From Sanderia malayensis (Eukaryota; Cnidaria; Scyphozoa; Semaeostomeae; Pelagiidae), in assembly GCA_013076295.1 (NCBI GenBank), contig RQOL01000658.1:124001-188000 (forward strand): a DNA stretch of 64,000 nt, read 5' to 3'. The position numbers were made by a program, and so were the translations under genes. The notes below the pieces were generated by a model. That model was not told the DNA's origin, did no database searches, and saw only the letters and a program-made list of their open reading frames with translations. Every line of letters begins with the position of its first letter. The stretch's first letter is position 1. Shown here in pieces: positions 21,640-34,700 of the stretch.

Positions 21640-22317
21640 TACTTGATAGAGACGATGAAATTTATAAAGTTTGAACACAGATAATTTCTTTCTGTACTTG
21701 ATATTCCAAAAAATATTGTTATTCAAAATTCAAAAATAACTTTGCACATGCTTTCAAATATCACAGGAGTACTTTTTGCCCCTCAAAGTTTAGGATTCAC
21801 TGATCAAGGCTTCCTGCAGCACAGGGATGTTGGCTCGGGATGATTCGCTGACCTTCCACTTTGTTAAACTTGAACGTGAGACTGGGTTGATTTTCGTTTG
21901 CCATTTTATCATGATTGTATTGTATTACTGAATCATGGAGCAATAGAAGAGTATCTTTTTTGTTTAACATTCTTAAAAATTTACAGGAAAGTAATGGTTT
22001 GTTGTCCATTGTTATTTTTCCATTTCAGTTCACATAATAGAGTAGGACATATGTAGAACGCAAATCTTAGGATAGTATATCCCTTGTTTCACCTTGAATC
22101 AGGCCACCTTTTGCGAAAAATATCTCAACGCTGTGACGTCAGAGTGATGATCCAAAATGGAAGTCAATGACTTTTTCGAACGTCGCCTGGTTGTTTTTTA
22201 ATAGCTCCACTCAGGGTGGGAATATTTGAGCTCCGGCTGAACCACTATAAGGGCGAATCTTTTAGCCGTTGTTCTGAAAACAATTTGTGTCATTTTGTTT
22301 AAAGTTAAGACACAATT
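21640..22317. other. intergenic stretch, nothing recognised
   Basis: It holds only short chance ORFs between two MITEs. Confidence 0.35.
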
Positions 22318-22990
22318 TAAGGCCCCGTTTACACGAGAGAAAAAGATACGGACCCAAAAGGTCCGTGCCTTTTGGGTACGATATGGGAACGATTGTATAG
22401 CGTTTACACGGGAACGGACTCAAAAAGCTATTGAGTTTACACGAGAACGGATCCAATTGTTGAGCATGCGCAGTTGTTCAAGTTAAGGCGTGTTTTGTTG
22501 TTGTCAGTTACTTGTAATTGCGCCAAAACACTCTCAGAAAATGGCGAACACGAATTTCCTTCCTTCACCTGCCCCAGTTGTTTGGTTCAACATGAACTTC
22601 AATCGCTGTCGATGTTGTTCGCAAACTAAACTTACCACACACAACAAAGAAGCTATATTGGAAAACATCAGAGACAAAATTGATATTACTTGCTTTTCAA
22701 TAGGCCCAGACATTTGTACTGCTTATATTTTGGACTTCCCGCGATAACACAACCTCAGTTGCAACAGCCTCAGTTCAGTGCCGTGCCTGTTCTGGTTCCG
22801 TTCCAAGCGTTTACACGACACCGATACGGGAACGGACCCAAATGGATCCGCTTTTCTAGCGTGCCCAAAAAGATACGATCCCGTTCCCAAAGAGGAACGG
22901 ATCCATGCGTACCCGTGTAAACGAAACACCTATCGTAACCATTTTTGGAACGGATCCACTCGGATCCGTTCCCGTGTAAACGGGGCCTAA
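22318..22990. mobile_element. 667-bp Harbinger-type MITE with GGCCCCGTTTACACG ends and TAA duplication
   Basis: The element spans 22321-22987. Both ends carry the perfect 15-base inverted repeat GGCCCCGTTTACACG, and TAA stands on each side (22318-22320, 22988-22990), the three-base duplication of Harbinger/PIF elements. Variants of the end motif (GTTTACACGGGAACGGA) are repeated inside in both orientations near 22401, 22436, 22807 and 22915, so each half is a cluster of inverted and direct repeats. The centre (22490-22747) is different, unique-looking sequence with an ATGGCGAAC start context and an 85-codon frame. Confidence 0.85.
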
Positions 22991-25730
22991 GTTTGAAAAT
23001 GGGTACCTCCGAAAATATGTGACGTCATCCCGCGTCGCCATTGTTGCTTCGAGTTGCTGTAGAAAGACACGTAGCCCTGATGTGGCTTATCCTAGGTCTT
23101 ATTTTTTGTAATAACTTAATTTAACTTAAAATTACAGACATTGAATTATTCTTAGAAACTTCAGAAATTAAAATTCCTTCGACATCACCCCAAAAAGTTC
23201 AAATCTTCTGACATTTGTTTTGGCCGGCTCGGGCCTAACCACTCCGGCGAAGAGTGCTTAGGCCCGAGTAAAGAAGCAGAGTCACATTTTGGGTTACGAG
23301 CTTGTTTACTGCCTCTATTGCTAGAATAGCGTTTGATTTTAGCTTTAATCTCATCTTTGAAATCTTTCCCAATATCTTTCTTTACTTCAAAGCAAATATG
23401 AGCGCTATAATGAACAAAATCATGCTATCCTGGTCGGTGGGTGCGAATGGTGTCTGTCGTCTCCTGAACTCCTTAAAAAGACCTTGCTCTGTTTGATTGG
23501 TTTTGAAATACTATCAGCAACATTACGGAACGATACGTTTTCGCAACACTGAGTAGTCGTACAATTGTCTCCGTTCTGTATTTCTACGACATGTAAATAG
23601 TTCTATGATTTATTTGCTCTCGAGATACCCGTCATGTGTGTGCTCGCTCACAGCTTGCCATGTCGAATTTCAATCGAAGAAAGCCTGCCTGGCGTTGCAG
23701 ACACAACTTTTGATGACATCACAGTGATGTTCTGTTTTCGCACGAAAAACGTCAAAATTGCCTACTTTGAGGGTTAACAGAGAGTATACATAATTTGCAA
23801 ATTTTATTTGCGCCACGTTAATCAGTGCATTGAAATCTATAGATTTTTAAAATAAAAACACCATGTAAAATTCGTTGCATTAGCACTTTAATGAACTCAC
23901 ATTAACTTATTGGCAGTCTGGAGAAATGCAGAAGGGCAACAAGTACATTTCTTTGCGTCGTGTGAACAAGAATCCAATAGCGTTAGTCTGCATGCGAGTA
24001 CTTTACGTCCGTTACGTCGACATAATCGCAAAACTTTCTAGTGGTGGATTAAACAGAAATAATTAAAGTGGTGGAATTCAGGTACATTGGATCGCTCACA
24101 GGCTTTGCAAAGAGCCATCAATGCAATAATCGGACAGGCTTTGGCAGCATTAAGCATAATAAACAAGAAATAAGATTCCCCTCGCCGACAAAGAGTTACC
24201 GGACCAATATTTTCAGACCTGCACCAAAAGCAATTTTGTTGTACTTTTGGTTACTGACAAAAAACCGGAGAGACTGCTTTAATATATTATATCTCTGCTG
24301 ATATCTTAGGGACTTGTACTAAGGTTCACTCTGGCCTATGTAAGGAAATTAATTCAGTGTTTCCGCTCAGGTTAGCAGAGTTGGATAATTTTTCAAGTAG
24401 GAGACTGCGTAATAACTTTATCAGCATATGAAGTGATCGTACGAACGAACACGTATCAACGAATATCAAGACTAATAATGTTACTTGCAGTTGATTCAAT
24501 GTTATTGCTATCAGACGAGAGTTCTTTTGTTTTTATTTAAGAGTTCATTCGAGTTCTTTGCAATTCCGTATAAGTTTTTAAGAGTTATAATTCAGCTTGA
24601 GAGTTCTTTACATAATACTGAATCTTCTTCCGATAACGTCGTTCTAAAGAGTTGGGGGAATTACGGATAGAATAAGTGTTCCAATTTCCTTTAATACTAA
24701 TTTCGGTGTTTAGAGCAAATTTTGAGACTGGCGGAGCTAGGCGTAAAGGCCGAGAAATTATGCATTTTAGGACAATGTTGCGCTATATGTCGAGGTATTG
24801 ATAATATGAGTATTCAAATGATGAAAGCATTATTTTATGTATTCAGTTACTAAAGAATGGATGATTGTTTGAAATTCATTCGGTCTGCAGTCTGCTACCT
24901 GCAAAAGAATGGAATTTCAATGTTGCTAAGAGGTATTGCTTCAGGTATCTAAGAAATTTTGTAACTAGGACATTATACACGTGATTTGATAAGAGAGATT
25001 TTGCTAAGTATGCACCGAAATATAAATTACACGTTTTGACAACGCGACACAGAATTTCACGTTACTCTAGCAATCACGCTTCTCTACCTAAAAACTCATT
25101 TACTTTTTCTGGTAATAATGTATTCAATCGTGTTGTCCTGTCGTTCAGATCATTTGTTACCATTTATCCATGTTCATAAACGCAAACTTTTGATTTTTTT
25201 CTAGGTGGGAGGGTAGCATTTTCCAGAGGGAGCTCGAGGCCCCGCATAAACGTCATCATGAGCTACGAACGCATACTAAATATCAACATCGTTTATTTAT
25301 TTTCAATTCTGAATTAATGAAAACAGAGAAAACGTAGGACACCAGCTGAATGATTATCTGTCTTGCCTGCAAAGCTTAATAAATTATGGATTATCCGGAT
25401 TGTTTTCAAAAATGTACTTATAAAGCTGGAGCCATTTGAGGAATATAAATTATTTTCATCGAAGTACTTGATCTTTATACGCAGACCGGGTTTTGTTGGT
25501 AATTGCCAGACTGCGAAAAGTTCATCATTGGAAGAAAGAATGGCCGTCACAAGTCCTTATAATATCTTAGGTCGGTTCAATAGCACAGTGCACTCAGTGC
25601 ATGATAATTCAATAGATCAGGCCTAAAATGATACAAATACGATTGTGTGCGATAAGAAATAACCGTTTCCCTTTTTATTTTTATGTAGGCCGTTTAATTG
25701 CTGTTTGAAAGGCATTATTTTTAGTCCTTT
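22991..25730. other. intergenic stretch upstream of KIF19
   Basis: No gene recognised. It contains a GC-rich hairpin at 23228-23268. At 24.9-25.2 kb there is an open stretch (APKYKLHVLTTRHRISRYSS) that faintly resembles the end of a LINE protein but is too weak to call. The last few hundred bases should hold the KIF19 promoter; no defined element was seen. Confidence 0.4.
23228..23268. repeat. GC-rich hairpin
   Basis: CTCGGGCCTAA pairs with TTAGGCCCGAG (11 bases). After one C/C mismatch, CACTC pairs with GAGTG around a 7-base loop. It stands out in very AT-rich surroundings. Confidence 0.8.
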
Positions 25731-25793
25731 ATGGTACCTATGTTGTGGTCCAGTCTAGTTGAGAAAAGTGGAAAACGAAATATTGAAGGGAAG

Positions 25794-28700
25794 ATGAAGG
25801 ATTTGCAGAAAATAACGGACAAGGAAGACGTTCAGTCACTCACAGTAAGTACTTATTCAATATCCAACATTTGATAATGTTCATAATGAATTGTTTCTTA
25901 TTACAAACAATCTTTGAATTGAATAAAGGTAGGAAGTATCTAAGTTAGCAACTTAATAAATAGTGTAGTTTTAGGAGTCATTCTTGTCTAGTGCTGTTCA
26001 CTACACCAACCACAGCAATATTCTTGAAAGTTTAAGTTTTCCCACTCAGATAATGTTGTATTTCCTTTTGGTGAAGGTAAAATGATACAAGATGTGTCAA
26101 AAGTAGAAATTGGCATCGGTTTTAGCTGTCCACCCTGAAGTATGATGATACCATAACTTTACAAGACATAACTTTCTATCATTTTACCTTACACCATTCA
26201 CCTTTATAACAGTGTGGCAGGTCAGAAATTTTGTATGTTTCTGCATGCATGTAGCTGTCAATGATATTCAAAGGTGCGAGGTATAAGGTGTGAGTCATGC
26301 AAAAATATGTTTTGAGCTGTGAGAAAAATCCAGCTTTTAGATAAGATGTTTGGTTGCTCAATATTTGCTGATGAAGTCCTTTGTCATGTCTCCTGGAGGG
26401 CTAAAAAAATTTTCAGGTGCGAGTTGTTATCCTAAAATTTGTGTCTCACTGGAAAAAAATACGAACTCCCCTGGACATTGCACATGCCATAATAGATTGT
26501 TATATTTCTCCTAATTGTCTTAATAATATTCTTATTGGCACATGGTTACCCATGGAAGGGAGTATCGCCATTGCTCTTTTGCAACGATGACCCCTTTCTT
26601 ATTTATTTGAGAGGCTTTCTGAGCTATAATATCCTTTTACCATTTCATCATCATGTCTATTGACATATAAAAAGTTGTGAGAATTGCAATATTTTTATAA
26701 TTAAGGAAGGTTTGTAATTTCACAACTTGGTGTTTTCTTATTTGCAATCTATTAAGAGATGCCCCTCTTTCTTAAATTTTGGAAAAACTCTTCTTAATCC
26801 TTTGAAGAGTTAGGTACTGCTTTCTTAAAGGTATTTTGTCATAAAAAGAAATGTGTACTTGTTGAAGCTGACATTGATCGAGATTTATTGTATTGCTGAG
26901 CACACAATGAAAGTTTATCATGTCTTGAATATGTTTTTACTAATTAATGTGATGTTTTTAAAGATAACTTGGAGACTTCAAGCAGTTGTAGAAGGAATTC
27001 CTTTTTATTTTTTTTCTGCTTGAAACAATTTCACACGCGATTGCCAGGAAGGTGTAGCCTAACAGAAGATATCAGCAACATATCATATCGAATCCCTGAA
27101 GTAGGGTTTTTAGCAGCAAGGAAATGCAAACCTTTTCCTTCTGCAACTGCTTCACGTCTTTAAGCTAACTCTGAAAGCATTGCATTAATCAAAAACATGC
27201 TGATGACATGGCAAATCTTAGTCATGGGTATCACAGTATAGACAGTCGCAAAAACATTCAAGATCGAATTTATTGTTTTAAAATGCCGATTTCATTCTTC
27301 GTGGGATGATGTTTGAAGGCCAGAGCACTATAGAATTGCACATTTTGTTATTTGAATTTCCCTTAATGTTGTTAATGACAATGGGACATCTGATTTACAT
27401 TTAAAACAAAGACAGATTAAATATAAATTTATGAGACAGGTGGAATTCCATTCTGTTCAACCACTTGCGATCGAAATATATCGGTCATTGTAATTCCAAC
27501 TGGCAGTTGGCCGTGTGGGAAGTTTTAATGAATTTGAATAAGTATTTTGTTTCACAACTTGCATCACTGAGCAGAAAATTTGCACTGCATGTTGCGGTTT
27601 TCAAATGGTATAAAAGTATCGAAGTATACGGTATAAGTTCTCATTTGACTTTTCACGAGACATCAGTTATATAATCGGTGACCAGGAAAGCGTCTATTGT
27701 GGTACCTCGTTAGATTTGCGTTTGACATGGTGTTGGAAAAATCAGATGGCGATAATAAATCCGCCAGACTTCAGGTTCGTGAATGCTTTTTGTAGCAGCA
27801 GTGCATCGACTTTAGTTAGTTAGTTAGTTGGTAAAGCTCGTAGGGCTAATTATGTAGCACATGTCGTTGATGTACCAAAGCGTTTCATATAGCAATCAGG
27901 AAATCCCTCGCACGGGTGTTGTTTTAACATAAAAATTTGGGCCTTCAATCGTTCATAAAAATTGCGAGACTGCCTTGTTTTTTTGCCACCCCCGAAGTAA
28001 GTAATGTTGTTTATTTTTTTAGGATATTTTTTAGGTTATTGAAGAAGGGGTGATGTTTTTGTTTTATAATTGTTTGCATCATTGCTTTGTCAGGGGAAGG
28101 GGGCGCTTCGCAATCATTTTGCATGAAAATCGTGCGGGAAAACGTGCTTGTATCTTCTATTTCTTTGAAGATACGAGTCTCAATATATATTTTGATGTTT
28201 ATGTGTTGAGATGTAGCCATTAAGAATAGAATTTTGTGGGAAACGTTAACGAGATTTCGTGGAGAAGACGAGAAAGCGAAAATCGCTGAATTTATTGGCA
28301 AGATAGAAATGGATATGTAGCTACGTTGCGAGGAGAATCAAATAGTTATATACAAATGCACCCTTTTTTATAAGAATACCTGATTTCTAGCTTCTGAGCC
28401 TCGGTATTCTGAAATGATTCTCAAACCATTGTCAAAACACTCAAATTTCTTTTGTTGCAACATGGAAAGTCTTATAAGTTTATTGATATACTTTGACAAA
28501 GAATCTTCCTCATGAATCCCTCAATCTCAAACTTATGGCGTGAAAGTCGCGCTTGTTTATACGTGTTGTTTGCTCAAAAACTCTCCAGATAAAGAAAGAG
28601 TGAAACTGTCGTGGAAATTTGAGCCTGGCTCTTACTCCTAATAAATTCTTAAATTTTGATCTGAATTTTTTGACTCGAATATTGTTACGAGCTATACTCT

Positions 28701-31700
28701 TATAAAAAAAGAGTGTGTTTCACTGGCTAATTGACGGCCAGTTCTATTCTATCTTATATTGTCAATTGTTTGTCGTCAATATTTGCTGTGCGTATTCTAA
28801 GGAAGGTAATTACTGTCTTTTGGTGAAAATTGCAAGATGATTATTGTGAAATTGTGAAATGTTATGTTTTGCAGGTTGCTGTTCGTGTTCGTCCAATCAA
28901 TGATGCTGAAATCGAGAATGGCTGCACAGATATTGCCCACGTCATTGATCGCGAGAATGTAAGTGCACTCAATATTCATTTTCCATTTTCTTTCAAACTA
29001 AAGCGGCAATGTTAAACAACACATATTCTACACCGTAACTACAGCTGTGCTCTTTATATTCCATACCGAAAATGCAAACTTTATGTATTTTTTCAATTAG
29101 TTATTAGTTTTCTATTTCTTCACATTTTTTATTCTGCTTCTTTGTGCGACCATGTTACCGGTTTCCAATTTCAACCTTTTTTATTTGCTCAGCTAATGAA
29201 ATTGATAAATTTTTATCTTGGTTTAATTAAGATGCATTTAATATTTAATAATGAAGCTTAATTCAATGATCCAGGAATTAGGCAACGTCCAACGATATGT
29301 CCGTAAAAAGAATTTTTCTTTACGTTCTTATTGAATTCAATATGACCCATTTATCCTATATACTTTGAGAAAGGTAGCTTATTCTTCCCTAATGTTATTG
29401 TCTATTAATAACAGGGTCATCTTGAGGCTACGGGTTTAAAATTTAATCAAGTTTCCAATTTTATTTCACTCAAATTACAACCAACCTAAATCAGACCTTA
29501 TTTGGTTTCGTCACTCGTTGGCGTCAACATAATTTTATTCTATTTATAACTGAAGTTATTATCTTAGATGTTGAAGTGTCCATAATCTAGTCAGTCAGAA
29601 TAGAATAATTTCTATGATCCACCTTTTGTGTTATTATTTTATGAAGTAGCCCCTATTATACGACCCCTTCTGGGTCACCTTTGTAATTGTATTAGCGAAG
29701 TTTCATTTTATATTATGTATTGCTACCAACAAGGCTTATACACTCTACTCTGCCTTCACCAGTATATTAGTTTGTCACCTTGCCTTTTCACGAGAGGGCT
29801 AGCGCGCATTGATAAATGTTTTCGGTTAGATAATTTTGCTTAGACTATCTGAAGTCATTTTCTCATGAAAGTTTAATTTTTATAGAATAAAACCAGTAAT
29901 GAGATGGTGTGCACTCAAATAGTGCGATAAGCTGGTTGCTAAAAAAATACGGCAACTACCTGTTCCACGAATTCATCAAACAAACCATTTTGTTCATGAA
30001 TGTTTATCATCAAGGTACTAGTAATACTAGAGATAAAAAAGAGATGAACCATGAAGTAATCAATTATTTAAAGATAGAAATAAGTAGAGAGTAAATGTAT
30101 TGCAAAATGGGCACAGTGGCAGAATAAGTACAGGCCTTTTTTTATTAGGAATCACTTTACAAGGAACCTTTATCTTAAATGGCCGAAAAGTTTTTTAGAA
30201 ATTTGCTACTAAAAGCAAAACCTTCAAGGGACTTTTCAATTTTAAAACCCGTTTAACTTAGAATTGGGAGGCTGGCTCCATTAATTTGAAGGCTGACTCT
30301 TTTAGTCTGTCGAAGCAGCACCATCGCTTTTGTAGCCTACCCAACCTCTGGGTGTGAGAAACTCTAGAATTCACCCCACGATATGTTCGTTGCAGGGCTT
30401 GAAAGAAAACGGGGCCTTATATGATGAAACGTGGCATTTTAGCAATGCGTATCTATCGGAGGGAACTGGGCTTATTAACAATCTGTTGTTTTAGCATTGG
30501 AGCTGACTTTAGTACGGCTCTTTTAAAGGATCGGGGCAATTGGAGTACCACTGTTTTACACTGTGTGGTTTAGATATTTGTACAATAACCGAGTCACAGG
30601 AAGATAAAGTATTTTTTTTAAATTATGAATTTGCTGTTGTATCAATTTTGGTCCTGTGGCTCCTAGAATCCTATCCATTAATATCGTTGACAATGTTCAT
30701 AAAGCAAGGAAATTGTCAGATGACCTCGGCTCAAATGGGTCCTTGCAGCGATTGGAAGCTATGAATGGGTTCTTCTTGCGAAAACAAGCTTTTTCTGGCA
30801 GTTTTTGTAGGTGTAAGATATGCCCTTCATCGATTTGATTTTGTCCTTTTATTCTTCCAGTTGTCTTTATAGTTAAGGTGTTGGCAATGAATGAAAACAA
30901 TTGTGTATTCATCAGTAAACGTTTAATTATCTTTGAAAATCAAAATTGAAAATCTCCTCAAAATTCAAAACACTGAAGTGCAGCAAGCAACTGCTTTGCA
31001 ACCAATTTATTTTTAACGGGAATGGAACCTCTGTTCATTACTGTGGATATTGTTCTGTACAGTCGTGGGGTAACGTCGTGTGGGGTGGGGTTTTGGTTAA
31101 AGATAAAATAATACAATAGAGAGACAGCGTTTCATTGAAACTATGATTTCAAACAACTCGGTTGTAATCCTTAGAAACCTGTTTGAATGAAACTTTCGTT
31201 TCTTCTTTAAATACCAGAAAACATTGAAGATATAAACATCTCAAATTAAAATGCTAGAATTCCATGTTAATCTTCTCAAATTGAAAATCATGATTTGTAT
31301 TTATGTTATTCTTATCAAGTTCTGTTGTTTTTATTTGCAGATGGTTGTTCTTATGGACCCCTGTGATGACCCGGATGATATACTTCGTGTTAACCGATCG
31401 CGAGAAAAGCAATATGTATTTGACCTTGCACTCGGCCCGGCTGCCACACAGGTAGATATTGTAATATATCGTTAATCCATAAAAGACCAGAAGTCCTGTT
31501 CATATCTTGCTCTTGTTACTGAAATTAAAAGGCAGATTTTTGATAGCAGGAGTTTGACACATATCACACTGGGGAAATAATTATTTTAATCTAAATTTCG
31601 CGAATCGCATCTATTTTAAGACATTATGATAATTCACCGATGATCTGATAGATTTTAATATTCGGTTATTTTTAAAAATTTTTAACGGGTCTTTCTTACG

Positions 31701-34700
31701 CAACTCGCTGGTTTACAAATCTTTAATCCTTCTTCCAGTAGCATTAAAGCAATTTCGATTACCTTAAGACCCAACTTTATTAAACAAAATTCAATGCCCT
31801 ACTCTTTTCTTGTGAGTTCAAGGCAGCATCTGTCTCCGTTAGCTGTGCAAACAGATTTCACTCCAAAGAATTTCACTTTGTTTTATCATAACACGATTTT
31901 TTAACGCAGAAAGATGTGTACGAAAAGACAACAAAAGATCTCATCGATTCTGTTATTGATGGTTACAATGCAACTGTATTTGCATATGGCCCAACAGGTA
32001 TCTTAGCCGTCATTTACGTTTTATAGTTATCATCTGCATCTTGACTCATTACATTATATCTTTGTTCTTGCGCAAGTTTTTCGATGTTGTTGTTGTCGTT
32101 ACTGTTTTGCTCTGCTTTTTCATGCACTCTTTCGTCTACTTCTTTCTGTCCTTCTTTATTATCATGTTCTATTTCGTTGTTATTACAAGCACAATCATAT
32201 TTTTCTTCGTCTTCTGTATTGCTTTCATTTTTTTTATTCGATTGTTTCTTATTTTCGGCAATTTTTTCTACTGTTCCACGACAGTGTTTTTAGTGTCTCT
32301 TAAATTGATTCCTTTGTGAATGACTTTCTGAAGCGGCCAATTTAAAAAGGCGAACACGAGGCACGAATTCCGGGATATCTGGCTCACAGATATATGACTG
32401 CATCATCACCTTCTCTTCTTCTGCTTTCTCATTATCAGTATCCTCATCACGTTGTCTTTATTTTCTTATTCTTATTTCTTTTTATTCTTTATTTTCTTTG
32501 ATCTTTTTCTTCCTTTTCCTTTTTTATCATCATCATTTTCTTTTATCGCCATTTTTACTGGCATATAACCTTTGCACAGTCATTCTGTTTTTTATTCATT
32601 TTTCCTTTATTGTTGTCATAATTACCATACAATTTATGTTCATCATTTCAGGAGCCGGCAAAACTCATACAATGCTTGGAATCGATTCGGAACCTGGAAT
32701 TATGGTGCGGACACTTGATGATTTATTCAAAGAAATGGATAATACAAGCAGTGATTCTAATTATACTGTTACAATGTCTTATCTAGAGGTGAGCATGTTT
32801 ATAAATGTTATCTTTATTCATCTATTGTTGCCAGTTTCTATAGACATCGATTCACTACGCTTTCATTGCTTTCCAAAGTATATTTGTAATTGTTGACTTA
32901 CCGAAAGTTTCAAGTTTACGTTTAATGGTTTGCAATTCGTTTGTGATTTTGCAGATCTATAATGAGATGATACGAGATCTTTTGAACCCATCGTCTGGGT
33001 ATCTTGATCTGAGAGAAGATTCAAAAGGTGTTGTTGTTGCTGGTCTATCAGAAATAACTGCCTTAACAACAAAAGACGTAATGCAGATGTTGTCTATGGG
33101 AAATAAACAACGAACTTGTGAACCAACGGCTGTTAATAAAACTTCTTCGAGATCACACGCTGTTCTACAGGTATTTTATTCTTAGCTGGTTTTAGCTCTT
33201 AGATTTTGGAAGGAATTATTATGATTTTTATTTGCTTTATCTCTTGTTACCTTTATTTCGCTTTGTATGTTAAAGCTCATTTTAGATATTTGTACCTTTT
33301 AGTTTTTCTTCTAAGCTGTTTTTCGTGACCTTTTTCTCATTTGCTTTTACCATGCAGTATTTTTTCGCATATTTTCAAGGTTACCTTCCTTGCTTTTTCT
33401 ACTTTTTCTACGCGTTGCAAACTTGAATTTGCCAGGTTGCTTTCTCCAACGAGCAATCTCCATGTCATTTACATAATGCTTTTCCCCTACCTTCAGGTGA
33501 CGGTAAAGCAACGAAATCGTGTCAGAAATATAATAGAGGAAGTCAAGGTTGGAAAGTTATTTATGATTGATTTAGCTGGATCGGAAAGGGCTGCCAACAC
33601 ACAGGTAAGTTTCGATCAGATGACTTTCATTTTTGTTGCTTTAGATTTTCATAAAATGTTTCATATCCCAATGATCTTTAATTATGTTGTTGCTCGAAGA
33701 GGCACACGGTGATCATTTGTATTTATTTTCCAGAATCGAGGTAAAAGACTTATTGAAGGTGCACACATTAACCGGTCTCTACTTGCTTTAGGCAACTGCA
33801 TCAATGCTCTGTGTAAGTATTGTAATTTCTGTTTCCAATGTTTAGATAATTTGAAGCTTCTCATTTTTACATATTAGTTTTAATTAAAAGCACGAAATAT
33901 AGGATGGTGTCTGAATATCGTGTTGACACTGCTTCTATCTTGATCACAGGTGAACGAGGAATTCGTGGCTCACAATATGTGAATTACAGAGACAGCAAAT
34001 TGACAAGGCTCTTAAAGGTTCATTTTGATTTAACTTGAGCACCAACACTTGTTATCTTTGATCAATTCTGTAACCTATCGTTTTTCATTTATTTTCCGTA
34101 TACAATCTATGCGACGGGTGTCAATAAGGCCCGTGATACGATTTGCTGCGACCATGTGTTGGGGCGTTCTATTTTGATGCAAAGGACTTCAAAATTCCAG
34201 CCTTTTTGTCGCAACCAGCCATTGGTTACGAAGTTTTTAAATTTGGAAAGAATCTTTGGAACATTTTGGATCCTGCAGCCTCTCTCGAAATAAAGGTGCC
34301 ACGACGCCCCGAAGGAGATCGTTTATAATAGTTCCATAAATGCCCATTAACAGTTGTTGCACTATGACATGACCGCTGAATGGGTTTACGTTACAGCGAG
34401 ACGACGAATGTACAGATATTTTATCTCCCAGAAGTACACCCATTTTCATTGTTACCTCTGTGTCTTACAATATTATCAGCCAGAGTTATATTCAGCTCAT
34501 ACATTTCTTTATTCGTATTTTCAGGATTCTTTAGGTGGTAATTGTCGGACAGTCATGATAGCTCACATTAGTCCTGCTGGCATGTGCTTTGAAGAATCAA
34601 AAAATACGCTTAACTATGCAGACAGAGCTAAGAACATCAAACTCAAGGTACTAGTAATTTCATTAAATCAAGTGTTATAGATCTTTTTTATATCTCCGTG

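Noticed and set aside
24900..25180. Possible end of a LINE reverse transcriptase (SRYSSNHASLPKNSFTFS stretch)
   Set aside because: Stops interrupt it, RT motifs are absent, and the resemblance is too weak to assign.
32041..32319. Hydrophobic plus-strand ORF, at first glance a membrane protein
   Set aside because: Low-complexity pyrimidine-rich KIF19 intron; flanking exons join perfectly in phase without it.
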